A stretch of 64,000 nucleotides of DNA from contig NC_086022.1 of the NCBI RefSeq assembly GCF_036323735.1, positions 65,917,202 through 65,981,201 of the forward strand, given 5' to 3'. Origin of the DNA: Rattus norvegicus (taxonomy: Eukaryota; Chordata; Mammalia; Rodentia; Muridae). Both the position numbers and the translations under genes were made by a program. Positions 1 through 12,000 of the stretch are shown here, in pieces. Every line of letters begins with the position of its first letter. Position 1 is the stretch's first letter. The notes under the pieces were generated by a model that searched no databases, was not told the DNA's origin, and worked only from the letters and a program-made list of their open reading frames with translations.

Positions 1-1199
1 GGACAACATCTGAAATGTAAATAAACAAAAAATGAATAAAAAATTTAACACTAAAAAAGAAAAAAAAGAAATGTAAGTTATATAAAGATATTTACATGTA
101 TAAACACAGAGAAAAGAGCTAATTTCAAAATTTTGTTTAAAGCTGTCATATAGCACATGTATCAAATATAATTATTTAGCATATAATATTGCATGTAGCA
201 TTTAGGTTTGGAACATGCATGAGTGTACACCTAACTGTGAGCAGTTAAATATTTAAAACACTTTTCCACTCCTTTATGCTGTTTTGATTCTTATGATACC
301 CCTTTCACATGATCTCTGTAACCTGTCACTGATTGGGCAGTTTCTGAAACTGTAGGAATTATTGAATAATATGCATCCTACTATACCTGTATAGCAAAGT
401 CCTGAGTTCTGGTTGGTGCTTGAATCAGTTAGGTTAAAAGTATTGTGCCTTCCTATTTAGCTCTACCTGCTTTTGCTTTCAACCAAGGACCATTTTATGA
501 AAAGCCAGGGGGCACTTGGAAGAAAGTCTAAGCTTCCACACCTGGCTCAAGTATTAAGAGTGAATATGACTTAGAGTTAATCAAAGACTTCATCTGAACT
601 TCTTAAAACACCCCTTGATAATCTTATAAGGGGCTTTTGAATTTGGTATTCATAAACACATTAAAGAGTAAGGCAAAATTGGTTGTGATTATTTAAAAAT
701 GTTCAACTTGGGTTTATTCCAGCCGGTGGATATAGAAATGAAAGAAAGGATGGCTCTGTTGGTCTTCTTCCAAGCCACATCTGTATGAAGGGACCAATTA
801 AGAAGAAAACTTGGGCTGCTACATTGGAACCATTCATATAAGAATAGCATGTTCTTGCTGTAACAATGGATAAAGACAGTAGTTTGTCTTTTTTCTGAAT
901 AAAGGTATTAAAGAGACTGAGCCAACATTCACCATCTTTAAAACCGCGTGGATAAACATGACAGTCCAGATATTCACTCTAATTTCTTTTTGAGTTATAA
1001 ATAGGTAATGATAGTCCTTCAAAAAAGTATGGAAGCATAGAATGCTGGCAACCTGACCAGAATTATGTGTTGTGATCATACGAAACATGTTGAAATAATA
1101 CAATGTTGCCATATACTAGATATATTCCATATGTAATATATATGCCATATTATATACATATACTTATATATATATAATATCAGTATATGTCAATTTGAG
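1..1199. other. Unassigned AT-rich sequence
   Basis: No coding exon or repeat family is recognised. The stretch holds a short A-rich run near 38-72 and an AT-rich TATATA patch near 1130-1190. The open frames are short and look like chance. Confidence 0.5.
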
Positions 1200-1318
1200 T
1201 ATAAGAAGTCATGAATTAGAGAAGAGAGCAAGGAGTTACATGTGAGGGACTGGGGTGAGGACAGTGAAGGGGATATGATGTATTGTATTTTAATTTCAAA
1301 AATTATATAAAAGTAAAA
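1200..1318 (+). mobile_element. L1 3' end fragment, old Lx type
   Basis: The segment has the purine-rich 'gagggactggggtgagg' stretch, then a run ending in TTTCAAAAATTATATAAAAG. This is the layout of the 3' terminus of old rodent L1 (Lx) copies. It is only about 120 bp and diverged, so the family call rests on pattern recognition. It is the first of four same-strand L1 3' ends between here and 4140. Confidence 0.45.
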
Positions 1319-1439
1319 CATGGATGAATATCTCCCTGTTTATGTCAACAACAAGACATTTTGTCTGTTTCCCAGGCCTCACTTGTCTGTATCTGTCCTT
1401 GAAAATAGAATCGTCTGCACTAAATGCTGGTGTTCCAAT

Positions 1440-1762
1440 CTGTCCTTAGCATTGACTCCTAACAATGGGAGCAGGCGTATGCCTGACTTTTTTTTGCCTA
1501 CTCTTTGGACTCTGTTTCTCCTATTTGGTTGCTTTGTCTAGTCTTGATAGGAGGGCTACTGCCTTGTCTTATTGTATCTAGTTTTGTCCTGTTTTGATTG
1601 TTGTTGCTTGGAGGACATTTTTTTTTCTGAAGAAGTGGAGGGGCAGTTAATCTGGGGAAGAGGTAATGTGGTAAGGAGCTGGGAGGAGTGGAAGGAGGAG
1701 AAACTGTGGTCGGATGTATTGTATAAGAGAAGAATCTATTTTCAATAAAAATAAAAAATAAT
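1440..1762 (+). mobile_element. L1 3' UTR fragment, old Lx type
   Basis: The sequence follows the typical old rodent L1 3' end: an 'aatgggagcaggc' segment, 'gtctagtcttgatagg', a purine-rich block around 1635-1705, and a terminal 'tttcaataaaaataaaa' A-rich tail. No open frame is retained. It lies directly upstream of a second, longer copy in the same orientation. Confidence 0.6.
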
Positions 1763-1769
1763 ACTCACT

Positions 1770-2970
1770 TACAAGTAAAGGATAACCTTGCTACTACAGA
1801 GAAGCTAAGTAACAAAGAGGGCTCAGGGGTGATATATGAACCTCCTTAGAAGGGGCAATAGAATAGATAGAAATCAGGGGGTCAGTGGAGGGAAGGGACT
1901 GACTGGAGGAGTGAATATGGAAACGTGAGGGATGAGGTCAGGTTCAGGCAGAGAAAGATGGAGTGAGAAAGTACTGGGAGAGACAACTAGAACAAAGGGA
2001 GACGGTGATTTCTGGGATGGGCTAGAAACCTAGTGCAATTCAAACTTCCAGGAATCTTTGAGGGTGACCCTAGCTAAGACTCCTAGTAGTGGGTGATATG
2101 GAGCCTGACGTGGCCATCTCCTATGATTTGGCAAGGCTTCCAGTGAAGGGATTAACACATCAATCCAGCTATCAAATCTTTGACCTACAATGTGTCCTGC
2201 CTATAAGATGTGGTGGGGTAAAAGTAGAGCAGAAATTATAGGAGTAACCAATGACTGGTCCAGCTTGAGACCCATGCCTGGAGAGGTAGACATCCCTGCC
2301 ACTCCCCAGACTGCCAGGACCCAGATGCTGGATAGCTGAGAAACCTAGATTAGAAAATGATTCATAATGATATTCTGCTGCACTCATAAATTGGTGTTTA
2401 GCCCAACTGTCTTACCCAGCAACTTACGTAAACAGATGCAGAGACCCACATCCAAACACTAGGCTGAGTTCAGAGAATCAGAATTCAGAATGCAGAAGAG
2501 GAGAGGAAGGATCTAGCCAGAAGGGTCAGGAACAACACAAGTAAACCTGCAGAATCAAACAACCTGGGCTCATAAAGGCTCAAACAGACTGAGTCTCCAG
2601 CCACAGAGCCTGCATAGGGCTGACCTAGGCCTCTTACACATACGTCACAGTTATGTGGGGTGGTCTTCTTGTGGGACTCCTGATAGTGGGAGCAGGGCTG
2701 TCTCTGACTCCTTTGCCTGTTTTAAGAACCCTTTCTTCCAACTGGGTTACATTGTCCAACCTTGATAGGAGAGGTACCTAGTCTTACTGCAACTTGATAA
2801 GCCAAGGCTGATTGATATTTATGAGAGAACTGTTCTTTCCTGAGGAGAAACAGAGGAGGAATAAGTGTAGGGCGGTTTTAGGGGAGATGGGAGGAGAGAC
2901 TTGAGGGAAGGATGAATGGAAAACAGTGGTCTGGATGTAGAAACAAAAAAGAAAGGATATGTTTATATAT
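1770..2970 (+). mobile_element. L1 3' UTR, old Lx type, interrupted by a younger L1
   Basis: A long non-coding L1 3' UTR of the Lx kind. It contains the recognisable 'ggagcctgacgtggccatctcc', 'gtgtcctgcctataagatg' and 'gggactcctgatagtgggagc' stretches, and the purine-rich 2877-2925 block before the tail. Its A-rich tail is split at about 2971-2986 by the 1.1-kb L1 at 2987-4094. The original tail resumes at 4111 as an A-rich run to about 4140. It carries no ORF2 sequence. Confidence 0.7.
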
Positions 2971-2986
2971 AAAGAAGTGCCCAAAC

Positions 2987-4094
2987 GATTGCAGACTGGT
3001 AAAACCATTCTGGAAATCAGTCTGGAGGTTCCTCAGAAAATTGGACATTGAACTGCCTGAGGATCCAGCTATACCTCTCTTGGGCGTATACCCAAAAGAT
3101 GCCTCAACAAATAAAAGAGACACGTGCTCCACTATGTTCATCACAGCCTTATTTATAATAGCCAGAAAATGGAAAGAACCCAGATGCCCTTCAACAGAGG
3201 AATGGATACAGAAAATGTGGTACATCTACACAATGGAATATTACTCAGCTATCAAAAACAACGAGTTTATGAAATTCGTAGGCAAATGGTTGGAACTGGA
3301 AAATATCATCCTGAGTGAGCTAACCCAATCACAGAAAGACATACATGGTATGCACTCATTGATAAGTGGCTTTTAGCCCAAATGCTTGAATTACCCTAGA
3401 TCCCTAGAACAAACGAAACTCAAGACGGATGATCAAAATGTGAATGCTTCACTCCTTCTTTAAATGAGGAAAAAGAATACCCTTGGCAGGGAAGGGAGAG
3501 GCAAAGATTAAAACAGAGACTGAAGGAACACCCATTCGGAGCCTGCCCCACATGTGGCCCATACATATACAGCCATCCAATTAGACAAGATGGATGAAGC
3601 AAAGAAGTGCAGACCGACAGGAGCCGGATGTAGATCGCTCCTGAGAGACACAGCCAGAATACAGCAAATACAGAGGCGAATGCCAGCAGCAAACCACTGA
3701 ACTGAGAATAGGTCCCCCGTTGAAGGAATCAGAGAAAGAACTGGAAGAGCTTGAAGGGGCTCGAGACCCCAAAAGTACAACAATGTCAAGCAACCAGAGC
3801 TTCCAGGGACTAAGCCACTACCTACATACTATACATGGACTGACCCTGGACTCTGACCCCATAGGTAGCAATGAATATCCTAGTAAGAGCACCAGTGGAA
3901 GGGGAAGCCCTGGGTCCTGCTAAGACTGAACCCCCAGTGAACTAGACTATGGGGGGAGGACGGCAATGGGGGGAGGGTTGGGAGGGGAACACCCATAAGG
4001 AAGGGGAGGGGGGAGGGGGATGTTTGCCCAGAAACCGGGAAAGGGAATAACACTTGAAATGTATATAAGAAATACTCAAGTTAATAAAAAAAAA
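2987..4094 (+). mobile_element. 5'-truncated young rat L1 with 16-bp target duplication
   Basis: The insert begins inside the last part of ORF2, runs through its natural stop near 3376, and then through a full 3' UTR (3377-4080) with the G-rich tract at 3949-4020 and an AATAAA-A(n) tail. It is flanked by AAAGAAGTGCCCAAAC at 2971-2986 and 4095-4110. That is a perfect target-site duplication, with the A-rich left edge partly ambiguous. The target was the A-rich tail of the older L1 at 1770-2970. The clean duplication and close similarity to the copies at 33256 and 38020-39165 mark it as recent. Confidence 0.92.
2990..3376 (+). pseudogene. L1 ORF2 C-terminal remnant (about 125 codons, no internal stop)
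   Basis: This is the C-terminal end of the L1 ORF2 protein (endonuclease/reverse transcriptase). Only the part downstream of the catalytic domains is present. Visible family signatures are WKSVWRFLRKLDIELPEDPA early, KEPRCPSTEEWIQKMWYIYT in the middle, and a C-terminal end in HSLISGF. The reading frame is open from the truncation point to the stop. The first usable ATG of this frame, at 2912, lies upstream in older L1 tail sequence, so it is not a real start. No endonuclease or reverse transcriptase residues remain, so it has no enzymatic function. The antisense frames of 70-115 codons over the same DNA are shadows. Confidence 0.85.
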
Positions 4095-4140
4095 AAAGAA
4101 GTGCCCAAACAAAAAGTAAAAATTAAAAATAGTGCTGAAG

Positions 4141-4685
4141 CAATTGAACATCTGTACTGTTAAGCAAAATGTAAAATAAATTAAAAATTAAATTAATTTA
4201 TCTTACTATTGCCTAAAAATAATTAACCTGCAGATGCACATCTTAGAAGCAGTATCACTTGCATTCTCTATGCGCTTATCGAAGCCCCATATGCCTTTGT
4301 CAGTGGTTTCATGGTTTCTTCAGTTAAGAAATTAGCCCTAAATGCAATATATCCACAAAGAGGGCATACACTCCCTAAAATCCAGTCACAGTGCACAATA
4401 CATGATAACAGTTGATATTCCCACTGGTGCGGCAGAGAAAGAGATCGAAGAGGTCAGTGAGGAGATGGCAGGCCTCCCTAATTGCTCGAAAGGGAATCCA
4501 AGAGACACCAAAGTCATATTTAAACAAAGCACAAAGAAGGTTAAATAAAACACGGATTGCTTTGCTATCTCGCCCAGAGCCAGCTCTTTCTCACTTTCAG
4601 TTATAAAGACGTGCTGGCACCCTGCAGGGGAGTGTTTTAAGTCATGCATGGCTGTGCACAGTAGCACTTAAGAGGCCACACCGCC
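4141..4685. other. Unassigned sequence
   Basis: No repeat family or exon is recognised. Two overlapping chance frames (4342-4548 plus and 4386-4667 minus) have no protein-like features that I can name. Confidence 0.4.
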
Positions 4686-4689
4686 ACTC

Positions 4690-4850
4690 AGGCACTAAAT
4701 CATAAAATCTGAGAGCTGGGAGGTACTTTAGAAATCATCTATTCTACCTTCCTCATTTTACAGATGGGGAAACTGGGCCCCAAAGAGGTTAACTACCTTG
4801 CCCACATCAGTCATAACGACTCTAGGCAGAGAAGCAGTCAGTCACACCAT
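4690..4850 (-). mobile_element. Ancient MIR-like mammalian repeat, antisense
   Basis: The core around 4740-4810 reads CCTCATTTTACAGATGGGGAAACTGGGCCCCAAAGAGGTTAACTACCTTGCCC. That is the reverse complement of the conserved 3' half of MIR-type SINEs ('gggcaagt...aacctctttg...tttccccat'). The flanks are degenerate. It could instead be another ancient mammalian repeat sharing this motif. Confidence 0.5.
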
Positions 4851-4973
4851 CAGCCCAGCGCCTTGAGGCCTGGCTGTTCCATCACTTAAGAAGTAAGATC
4901 ATTTTCATCAGATTTCAGAAGCTGAGGCCAACATTCCCCCTTCCCACCCCCTCACTTACCTGTGACTGACTCT

Positions 4974-5023
4974 TCTCTCTCTGTCTCTCTGTCTCTCTGT
5001 CTCTCTGTCTCTCTGTCTCTCTG

Positions 5024-5081
<58 letters not shown>
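4974..5081. repeat. (CTCTCTGT)n then (CT)n microsatellite
   Basis: Seven or so units of the 8-mer CTCTCTGT pass into an uninterrupted (CT)n run of about 50 bp. The strand is wholly pyrimidine apart from the G of each 8-mer. It is probably length-polymorphic. Confidence 0.95.
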
Positions 5082-5084
<3 letters not shown>

Positions 5085-7989
5085 GTTAATTCCCTTTACC
5101 TCTGTCTGGTCAAACTCAGAGTCAATCTTTCACTTTAAGCTGGTTTAACCGATTACCAAACAGGTCCTCATCAATACCAGAGGACTAGATTTTGAGCATG
5201 AAATTTTCTGAACACATACCTGTTTCTTTTTCCCATTTCCCTTCTTTCTGGTCATTTGACCACTACATTTTAAGTTCAGACCAGTGAAGTATTTCCAATG
5301 TCCCTCTCACTTTGGCAAAGATGAGACAGCTATGATGGGTTTCTGTCTGATTTTCTTTTCCCAATTTATAGAAATGTTCCATCTACAGCACACACTTCTG
5401 CTTCCTGCGAGTTTTAAGGCTTGAATTCCTCTACGATGCTTGAGAGTACATAGTTTACTTAGCTGGGAAGTTAGAAAATTAGGCTGGAGCGATGGTAGAC
5501 TGTAGAATTGTACCCTAGAGAATGTTCTGGAATTACATTTTCTTGGGTGGATTACAATTCTACCCTTAGGGAGATTCTAATAAATCTTTCTTTCTTAAAT
5601 CACTGTTTCTAGCATTTGGCTTGGAGTAGATCCCCATATATGATAACACACCCTCCATGTTGCCTTAAATACCAGACCAAAGTCCAGAGTGTGGTTCACA
5701 GCCTGGAAATGAAGGCTGTGACCCGGGTTAAAAAAGCCACGTTTGCTCCTTAGGCTGCTTTTCTGGACCAGCTCACTAAAACTCTTCAATCTATAGGAGT
5801 AAAGCATTAATGGTAACATGGTTTTCTTACCATCGTCTCCAAGAACCAAGCATTTCCCATCACTGTATCCCTGAAGCCTCCTAGAAAACTGCTCTGATGC
5901 CGCCAGAAGCTCATTACTGGACTCTATCCTAAAGCAGTTACAGAATTCTGCTTATTGCATTAAGCAGATGATATGAAAACTAATTTTACTGCATGTGTTT
6001 ATATACAACTTTAAAAATCCTGAGCTCCTTTACTGGTGGGCTGGGAGTTCATACACGTCAACAATTGGCAGATGTAGAGGAACGGCACTGAGCTTAGGAA
6101 GGGCTAAAGAGTGGCCGTGAGAAAAACAGCTCCCCGGCTTTTGCTAAACCTAACTAGTGTTGGCTTCGGCTGATACTTCCTCCACCTGTGGGTGTCAGTG
6201 TATATCTGCCTATGTATTTAGATAAACATAAATAAAAATGTGTGTATGTCTGCACCTACTTGAGAGAAGAAAGATCTCTGTGACTACTGGACACGCCTAT
6301 AATGGGAATAGGAGCAGTGATTGCCTGGCTTTGGAGACCGACCTGTCAATACCCAAATGGTTGTCCCACGAGTACTTGCTAGAACAGGTAAACATCTTAG
6401 GTCGGATTGCGAAGAAAGATGAGGATGTCCCCTAGCCTCTCTTGGTTTCCAATTCAGAAGGATTTTTAAAATGATGTTTTCATGAAGCGATACAGTCTTT
6501 TTTGAAGAAACTCTGCCATTTCTCTATGATAAATATATTGGACCTTTCTAAAATCTAAAAGCCACCACAATTATAAGAGGTGTTGACGCTTATATTTTTC
6601 ATATGATATACATTCTTCCTTTTAAAATATTTAGGGTAGTATTTTTTTACATAAAATTATTGTCGCCACTCCAGTTCTGCTTGTGTCCTTCCCACACTGT
6701 CACTGTAGGTGTCATTTGATGCCTCACAGCAGCACAGCAGTCTGGAGCACTCCATTGGCTCAGAGATTATAGCTGAGAAATTGTTTCTGACCTTCATAGA
6801 CTATGAAATACAAATAGCATATTAGGACACGGCAAGATTACATTGTATCAGCTATGAGTTTCATACATAAGAGAGCTATTATTCCAAAAATATTGGATAC
6901 AGTATAAAAATATTGTGTTTCTACTCCAGATCAAATATAATAGCCTTCATATATTGAGCACATCAATTGGTTTGTGTGCTGTTTACAAGAAATGTCATTT
7001 CAAAAATTAACCTTGTGTATCCGCTTAATAATTCTGTGCATGAGACAATATTTTATGTACGTCATTTCCCACTTGTGTGACATTGGTACTAAAAACAGTA
7101 AATTTTGTATTCTTTTAGATTTTGGATTTTTATATTAGGTATTCTCACCTGTGATAGAAAGAAACATACTGTTTGCTATAACAATGTGAAATATTAATTT
7201 TTAAAATGAAACGAATGGAAGGATTTAGTCTAGTTCTTTCTGTCAGCAGGTATCAAGAGATCCACTTGTTAGCCTCACAGCACTAGTGAAAGAGCAGAGT
7301 CTGGAACATTAACCTCTCGTGAGTGTGCAACACCATGCTGCACCATCCAAATCGGTGGTTCTTTAATGTAACGAGGCCCGTTTTTGTCTGGTGTGCATGG
7401 CTGCACCAACAAAGACGATAAGCAGATTGGCTTATGAGCAACAGCAGTGTAATTCTCACAGGTCTGGGGAGCAAGGCACCTGCCCCTCGGTGTCTGCTAG
7501 GGTCCCGCCCTGAGACTCTCCTCTATGTGTCGGTTCTCATTGCCTCTTCCCATGGTAGGAGGAGTCATTTCTATAGGAACTCTTTGATAATGTCACCAAT
7601 CTCTCAAAGGACCTATAGTCTAACACAGTCCCTTAGGTTACATATCAGCCTAGAAACTTACAGAGAACACAAGCATTTAGACCATAGCAATTCCTGATAG
7701 CTAATGGCTACCTTAACCTGATAACCCTTTTGTGGAGTACAAATAAATTACACTTTAAACTAAATTAAAGTAACTTTCAATCCCAATGCCTTCCTGGTAA
7801 GACTGAATCTAACCACTGGTTCATTTCTAAGTGGGTTAAGAGGAAAAGGTGGAGGGGATCAGCAAGATGTGACTCACTCCATAAAATTGAAAAGAGGCTA
7901 AAAATATGAAAGGCAAAAGAACAGAGAAAGGGGTAAGTTTGACTTTGACCTTGCTACAAAACCTCCATTTCTTTTCCTTATGACATTTA
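5082..7989. other. Unassigned single-copy-like sequence
   Basis: No exon, RNA gene or recognisable transposon was seen. Open frames are all under about 90 codons and lack domain-like composition. Around 5590-5870 the DNA is somewhat GC-richer and non-repetitive. Confidence 0.4.
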
Positions 7990-8043
7990 ATATATATACA
8001 TATATATATATATATGTATATGTGTGTGTGTGTGTGTATGTGT
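7990..8043. repeat. (TA)n/(TG)n microsatellite
   Basis: Alternating TATATACATATATA passes into (TG)n. It is about 54 bp of alternating purine-pyrimidine DNA. Confidence 0.9.
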
Positions 8044-9387
8044 AGTTTTCCCATCCCCCCATCTCCCTCCTGCATGGCCTGAAGAGAAAGCCAGGAAGGA
8101 ATGGCTGGGGATGACAGAGGGAATTGGGGGAGCTATTTAAACTTCTGAGGGGGGGCAGAGGCTATAGGGTGAGTCATTGGTCCAGGGCAGAGTACTAGAG
8201 ACGCCTATTTGTATAAAGAGGAATTCCAGGTGCTACAAACCTGACCTTATAAGAGGACAGGAAGTTTAACCTAGGTACTGGACTACTTGACCCCTCTGGT
8301 GGGGGAAAAATGGGAGCAAATGTCTATATGTGATGGGAGATAAAGGCTCAGGGCAATGGATGGGGTGGGGCAATCCTATCCCTGCTGATCTCCAGACAAG
8401 ATTTCTGAGGCTTGGACAAGCCTAGACCCTGTGCCTAGATCCCACTCTTGCTCCAGACCTGCTACCCTGGCTCCACACCTGATGGGCATTATGTTGTTGC
8501 CACTTTTAGTTGTAAAATGCTGCCATAAATATTAGTGTGTAAATATTTACATAAAATATCAATTTTTCATTATAGAATTAAAGGTAGTGAATACTAGTAA
8601 TCTACTGTATTATCACTAGCATTGCTCATAAATTAATATCAAGGATGTGGTGTTATCTTGTGTATTATCTCTGTATTGTACAACTTGAGGCAGCAGCCTT
8701 TCCCTTGATCAGCATCATTTTATATTCTCGTGAGTGTTACAGTTTTGGGTGATGCTCTAATTAAATCAATATCATGAATACCAGGTACAGAGTAAGCATT
8801 AAGGATATTTAGCAAACATGTTTATGATTCATATGGTTATTTCACCCTCAAGATTTCTTGTATTTTTAACGTCCTTGAAAATGCAAAGAAAGAAGGTTCA
8901 ATGAAATAAAAATAAGGTTAATCACTTAAATCTGTACTTAATATACTAACATTCATTGTCTGTCTTATACGATAATAATAGTTATCAGAAGCAGAGACAG
9001 GTATGTTAACAAAAACCAATTTTAAATGCCTTTTAAGACTTACTCTTGGGAGCTTCTCTCCCTTCTCCTCATTGTCTCACTTTCTTTAATAATACTTAAT
9101 AAAGCCTGTTTCCACTTTCATAACTCCACAATCACTAGTGAGACAAGAAACTCAACATTATTGTCCATGATTGATCTCTGATGACTGCAAGTGTTAGATC
9201 CTCGGGTCATGGACAACTAGGCCTTGAAAGGTCCCCTCATTTTCAAAAACTGTAAGATAAACTTATTTAAAAAAAAAAACAAAAAACAACAACAACAAAA
9301 CCCATACTGTATTCATGGATCTATGTATCCACATAGATTTAGAACCCAGATTGTATTCTATTACTTCTCATTTCAAGTTGGTGTGTG

Positions 9388-9390
<3 letters not shown>
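8044..9390. other. Unassigned sequence, part moderately GC-rich
   Basis: The 8050-8480 part is GC-richer than its surroundings and contains 'gagctatttaaac' and a G-run at 8149-8155. It may be a degraded LTR, but I cannot assign a family. The rest is AT-rich with an A-rich run at 9270-9300. Confidence 0.35.

Positions 9391-9442
<52 letters not shown>
9391..9442. repeat. (TG)26 microsatellite
   Basis: About 52 bp of perfect TG dinucleotides, preceded by an imperfect GTGTGTGGGG. Confidence 0.95.
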
Positions 9443-9446
<4 letters not shown>

Positions 9447-11334
9447 CATACATTTTCCCATAAGACATTTCTGCAAGACACTCTAAATGATTACTACCAG
9501 ACTCACAATGTTTCCTGCTCACCATTCTCTACTTGGTCTATTTTGGCAAAATGATGGTGACTTTATGGGAAAACACCAAGATGACTAGCACAAAATAAAC
9601 TAAATTACAGAAGATGTTGGGCAGCACTCATCAATCCTCTCTCTGTCCATCTGGGTAAGTTTAGATTAGAGCCAAATGCACTGATGGCACTCGCTTCCAT
9701 TTCTTTGATTCTCTTTGTCATTTTAAAGGATGTTAGAGTTATAAATTCCCTTCCTTAGTAGAAACGTTCATTATGCCATTATGCCTTCGGACTGTCTGTA
9801 GGAGCTGACAAATACCTACTGAGATGTTTCAGAGTGGCCAGATAATTATACTGTTTCCCACAAGCTCTTATCTTCCAAATAGACACACCCTTTCTTTTTT
9901 TCCCAATTGGCAACAGCAAATGGAAACCTCCATGCACACAAGGAAGCAGAATCTATTTTGGGGGCATATCTTGTTATGCTGACATACAAAGTTGCCAAAG
10001 CTAGTGTACGTCATCAACACTCATAAGATTGAGATGTGCAGAATGGTTACATTTACATTTTAAGATGGTCTCCCAGATGTTGGATGGATATGGGAACTAG
10101 CACCCAGTGAACACAAAGGGTTACAGTCTCCTATTATGAAGTCTATATCCACTGTTTTTCTTACGTCACTCAGACGACTAGCAATTAGGTAGCTAGCCAT
10201 TATTACCTCCACTTAAAAGCTAAATAAAAAAATGCAACTTGGAGAACTTATTTCTTTTTTTTCTGAAGTCATAGGCCATAACGAAGGTAAGCTTCAGACT
10301 TATCTGTCTTAGACTCTCTTCTCCCTTCTAGTGTTGCTACCTCACAAGTTAAACCACTGACAGTGAGAAGCAGGACTAAAACATTTTAAGTATAAGAATT
10401 TACTCGAAAAGTGAATTTTTCAAGAGTTTGTCCTAGAAGATGTGTATTTCCTCCACATGGATGGTAATTGATGTATTTTTCCCTCAAGAATTAAAAAAAC
10501 ACCATTTGAAATTAGAACATTATAAGCTAACATCTGTTGCAAAATTGGTTTCTAAAGAGCCCCTGAAATAGCTTGTTATGTTTTCAAAGCAGCTTATACC
10601 TTAAAGTTTCACTTGTTCCAGCATTGCAATTAGCAAACATTCCTGAAGTGTGCAATTGGGTAAAATGAGGGTCAACATTTATTGCAATAAGAGATCACTT
10701 TGACTATTACTAAGACCAGGAGTACCAACTGGTTACACACGCAGTTGAATGTCCAACAAATTAAAAACCAATAGTTTTTCTTTTATACATATTCATGAAC
10801 ATGTATGTGTTTAATTATGTTTAATAATTATTAATACACTTAATATTGAATATTAATATACTTCAATATATTGAATTTAAGAAAATATCAAACCTTTGTT
10901 GACTCTACTTGCTATATTGCCTACTGTAATTTCAAATTAAATATATGTACATGGAACTGAGAGAGGCCCACACTTTTTCTTACTGAAGGTAGTCCAAGCT
11001 GCTGCTAAGAAGGGCCTCCAAAGAGTGAAACCTACCAGAATAAATGATTGGAGAAAAAAGTTAAGGGGTTAAATTTATTAGTGTCTTGAATTATAAGAGA
11101 AGATTACATATTTCTACCTTAATTATTAAGAGGTAATAATTGACAATCTTCATATTATGTGCAAATTGTCTACTGACAAAAGTAGCTCATGAAGGTGAGA
11201 CGCCATCTCCTTCCTGAGGTGCACTTCTGCGTTGATCTAAAGTCACTAAGCTGTAGGGAGAGGACACTGCAGGCTATAGGAAGTGTTAGGATCTTAATAT
11301 GGATTGTGTGAGGCTTATTTCCAGCTTAGAGACT
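9443..11334. other. Unassigned AT-rich sequence
   Basis: No recognisable gene or repeat. The 10770-10950 part is strongly AT-rich (TTAATAATTATTAATAC and similar). Confidence 0.4.
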
Positions 11335-11339
11335 GTAGT

Positions 11340-11655
11340 CATTAGGCCGTCAACTTGACTGTGTTCAGAATTGGTCTGTAAGACACACCTCTGGATATGT
11401 CCGTGAGAGTGTTTCCATAAAGAATTAGCTGCTTGGGGAAGATCCATCCTGAATGTGGCTGTCACAATCAGACCTTAAGTCCAGATATGAAAGGGTCCCA
11501 CAGTGCACACTTGCCGTCGCGTGTTTCTCAGAGTTCCTCCATTCTTATTGCAGCGATTGTCTGATGACACTAGTCTCCAGCCTCTTCAGCCTTCAACCAT
11601 GGACTCAATGCCAGTCTGCGCTATGGTGTTTTACAGGATTTTGAGAAATTTTACT
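11340..11655 (+). mobile_element. Degenerate MaLR-type LTR
   Basis: The start 'gtcaacttgactgtgttcagaa' and the following 'cacctctggat...gagtgtttcca...gaagatccatcctgaatgtggctg' follow the layout of mammalian MaLR LTRs. It is diverged, and neither the TG/CA ends nor a target duplication can be set. Other ancient LTR families are possible. Confidence 0.45.
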
Positions 11656-11780
11656 AGAAGTGATCTCTCTGAGAGATTACAGAGGGCTTGATATACCAAC
11701 AACTCAGAGAAAAACTTCCCCACTACCTTCTTCCAGAGCAGGCTGCCTTTAAGATACAAAGATTCTCCCCTACCATTTTA

Positions 11781-12000
11781 AAGGATTTATTTATTTCATG
11801 TGTATGTGTGTTCTGCCTTTATGCAGGTAAGTACATTGTGTACATGCAGTGCCCAAGGAAGCCAGTAAAGGATATTGAGTCTTCCAGAATTGGAGTTAAA
11901 GAGAACATTTTAGCTGCCATGTGAGTACTAGGAACCAGACCTTGGACCTCTGCAAGAACAACAAATGCTCTTAACCACTGAGGTGTCTCTCCAGTGCTCT
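11781..12000 (-). mobile_element. B3 (B2-family) SINE, antisense
   Basis: On the minus strand it reads as a tRNA-like head ('agagacacctcagtggttaagagcatttgttgttcttgcagaggtcc', in pieces) followed by the B3 body and an A/T-rich tail at 11781-11800. On the plus strand the end 'gctcttaaccactgaggtgtctctccag' is diagnostic. The plus strand of the body contains CAG|GTAAGT at 11824-11832, a consensus splice donor. Confidence 0.8.

Noticed and set aside
3508..3793. Antisense frames of 70-93 codons repeated at 3508, 33902 and 38558
   Set aside because: They lie antisense to the L1 3' UTR and recur only because that UTR is repeated in the window.
4974..5081. Possible CRISPR-like regular array
   Set aside because: The spacing is a simple 8-mer microsatellite without unique spacers; the genome is mammalian.
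8044..8520. Endogenous retrovirus LTR
   Set aside because: GC content and a TATTTAAA-like motif are suggestive, but no TG/CA ends, duplication or family match could be seen.
9600..9660. Short exon ending at a GGGTAAGT donor near 9654
   Set aside because: The candidate would be about 43 bp with a weak acceptor and no supporting coding signal.
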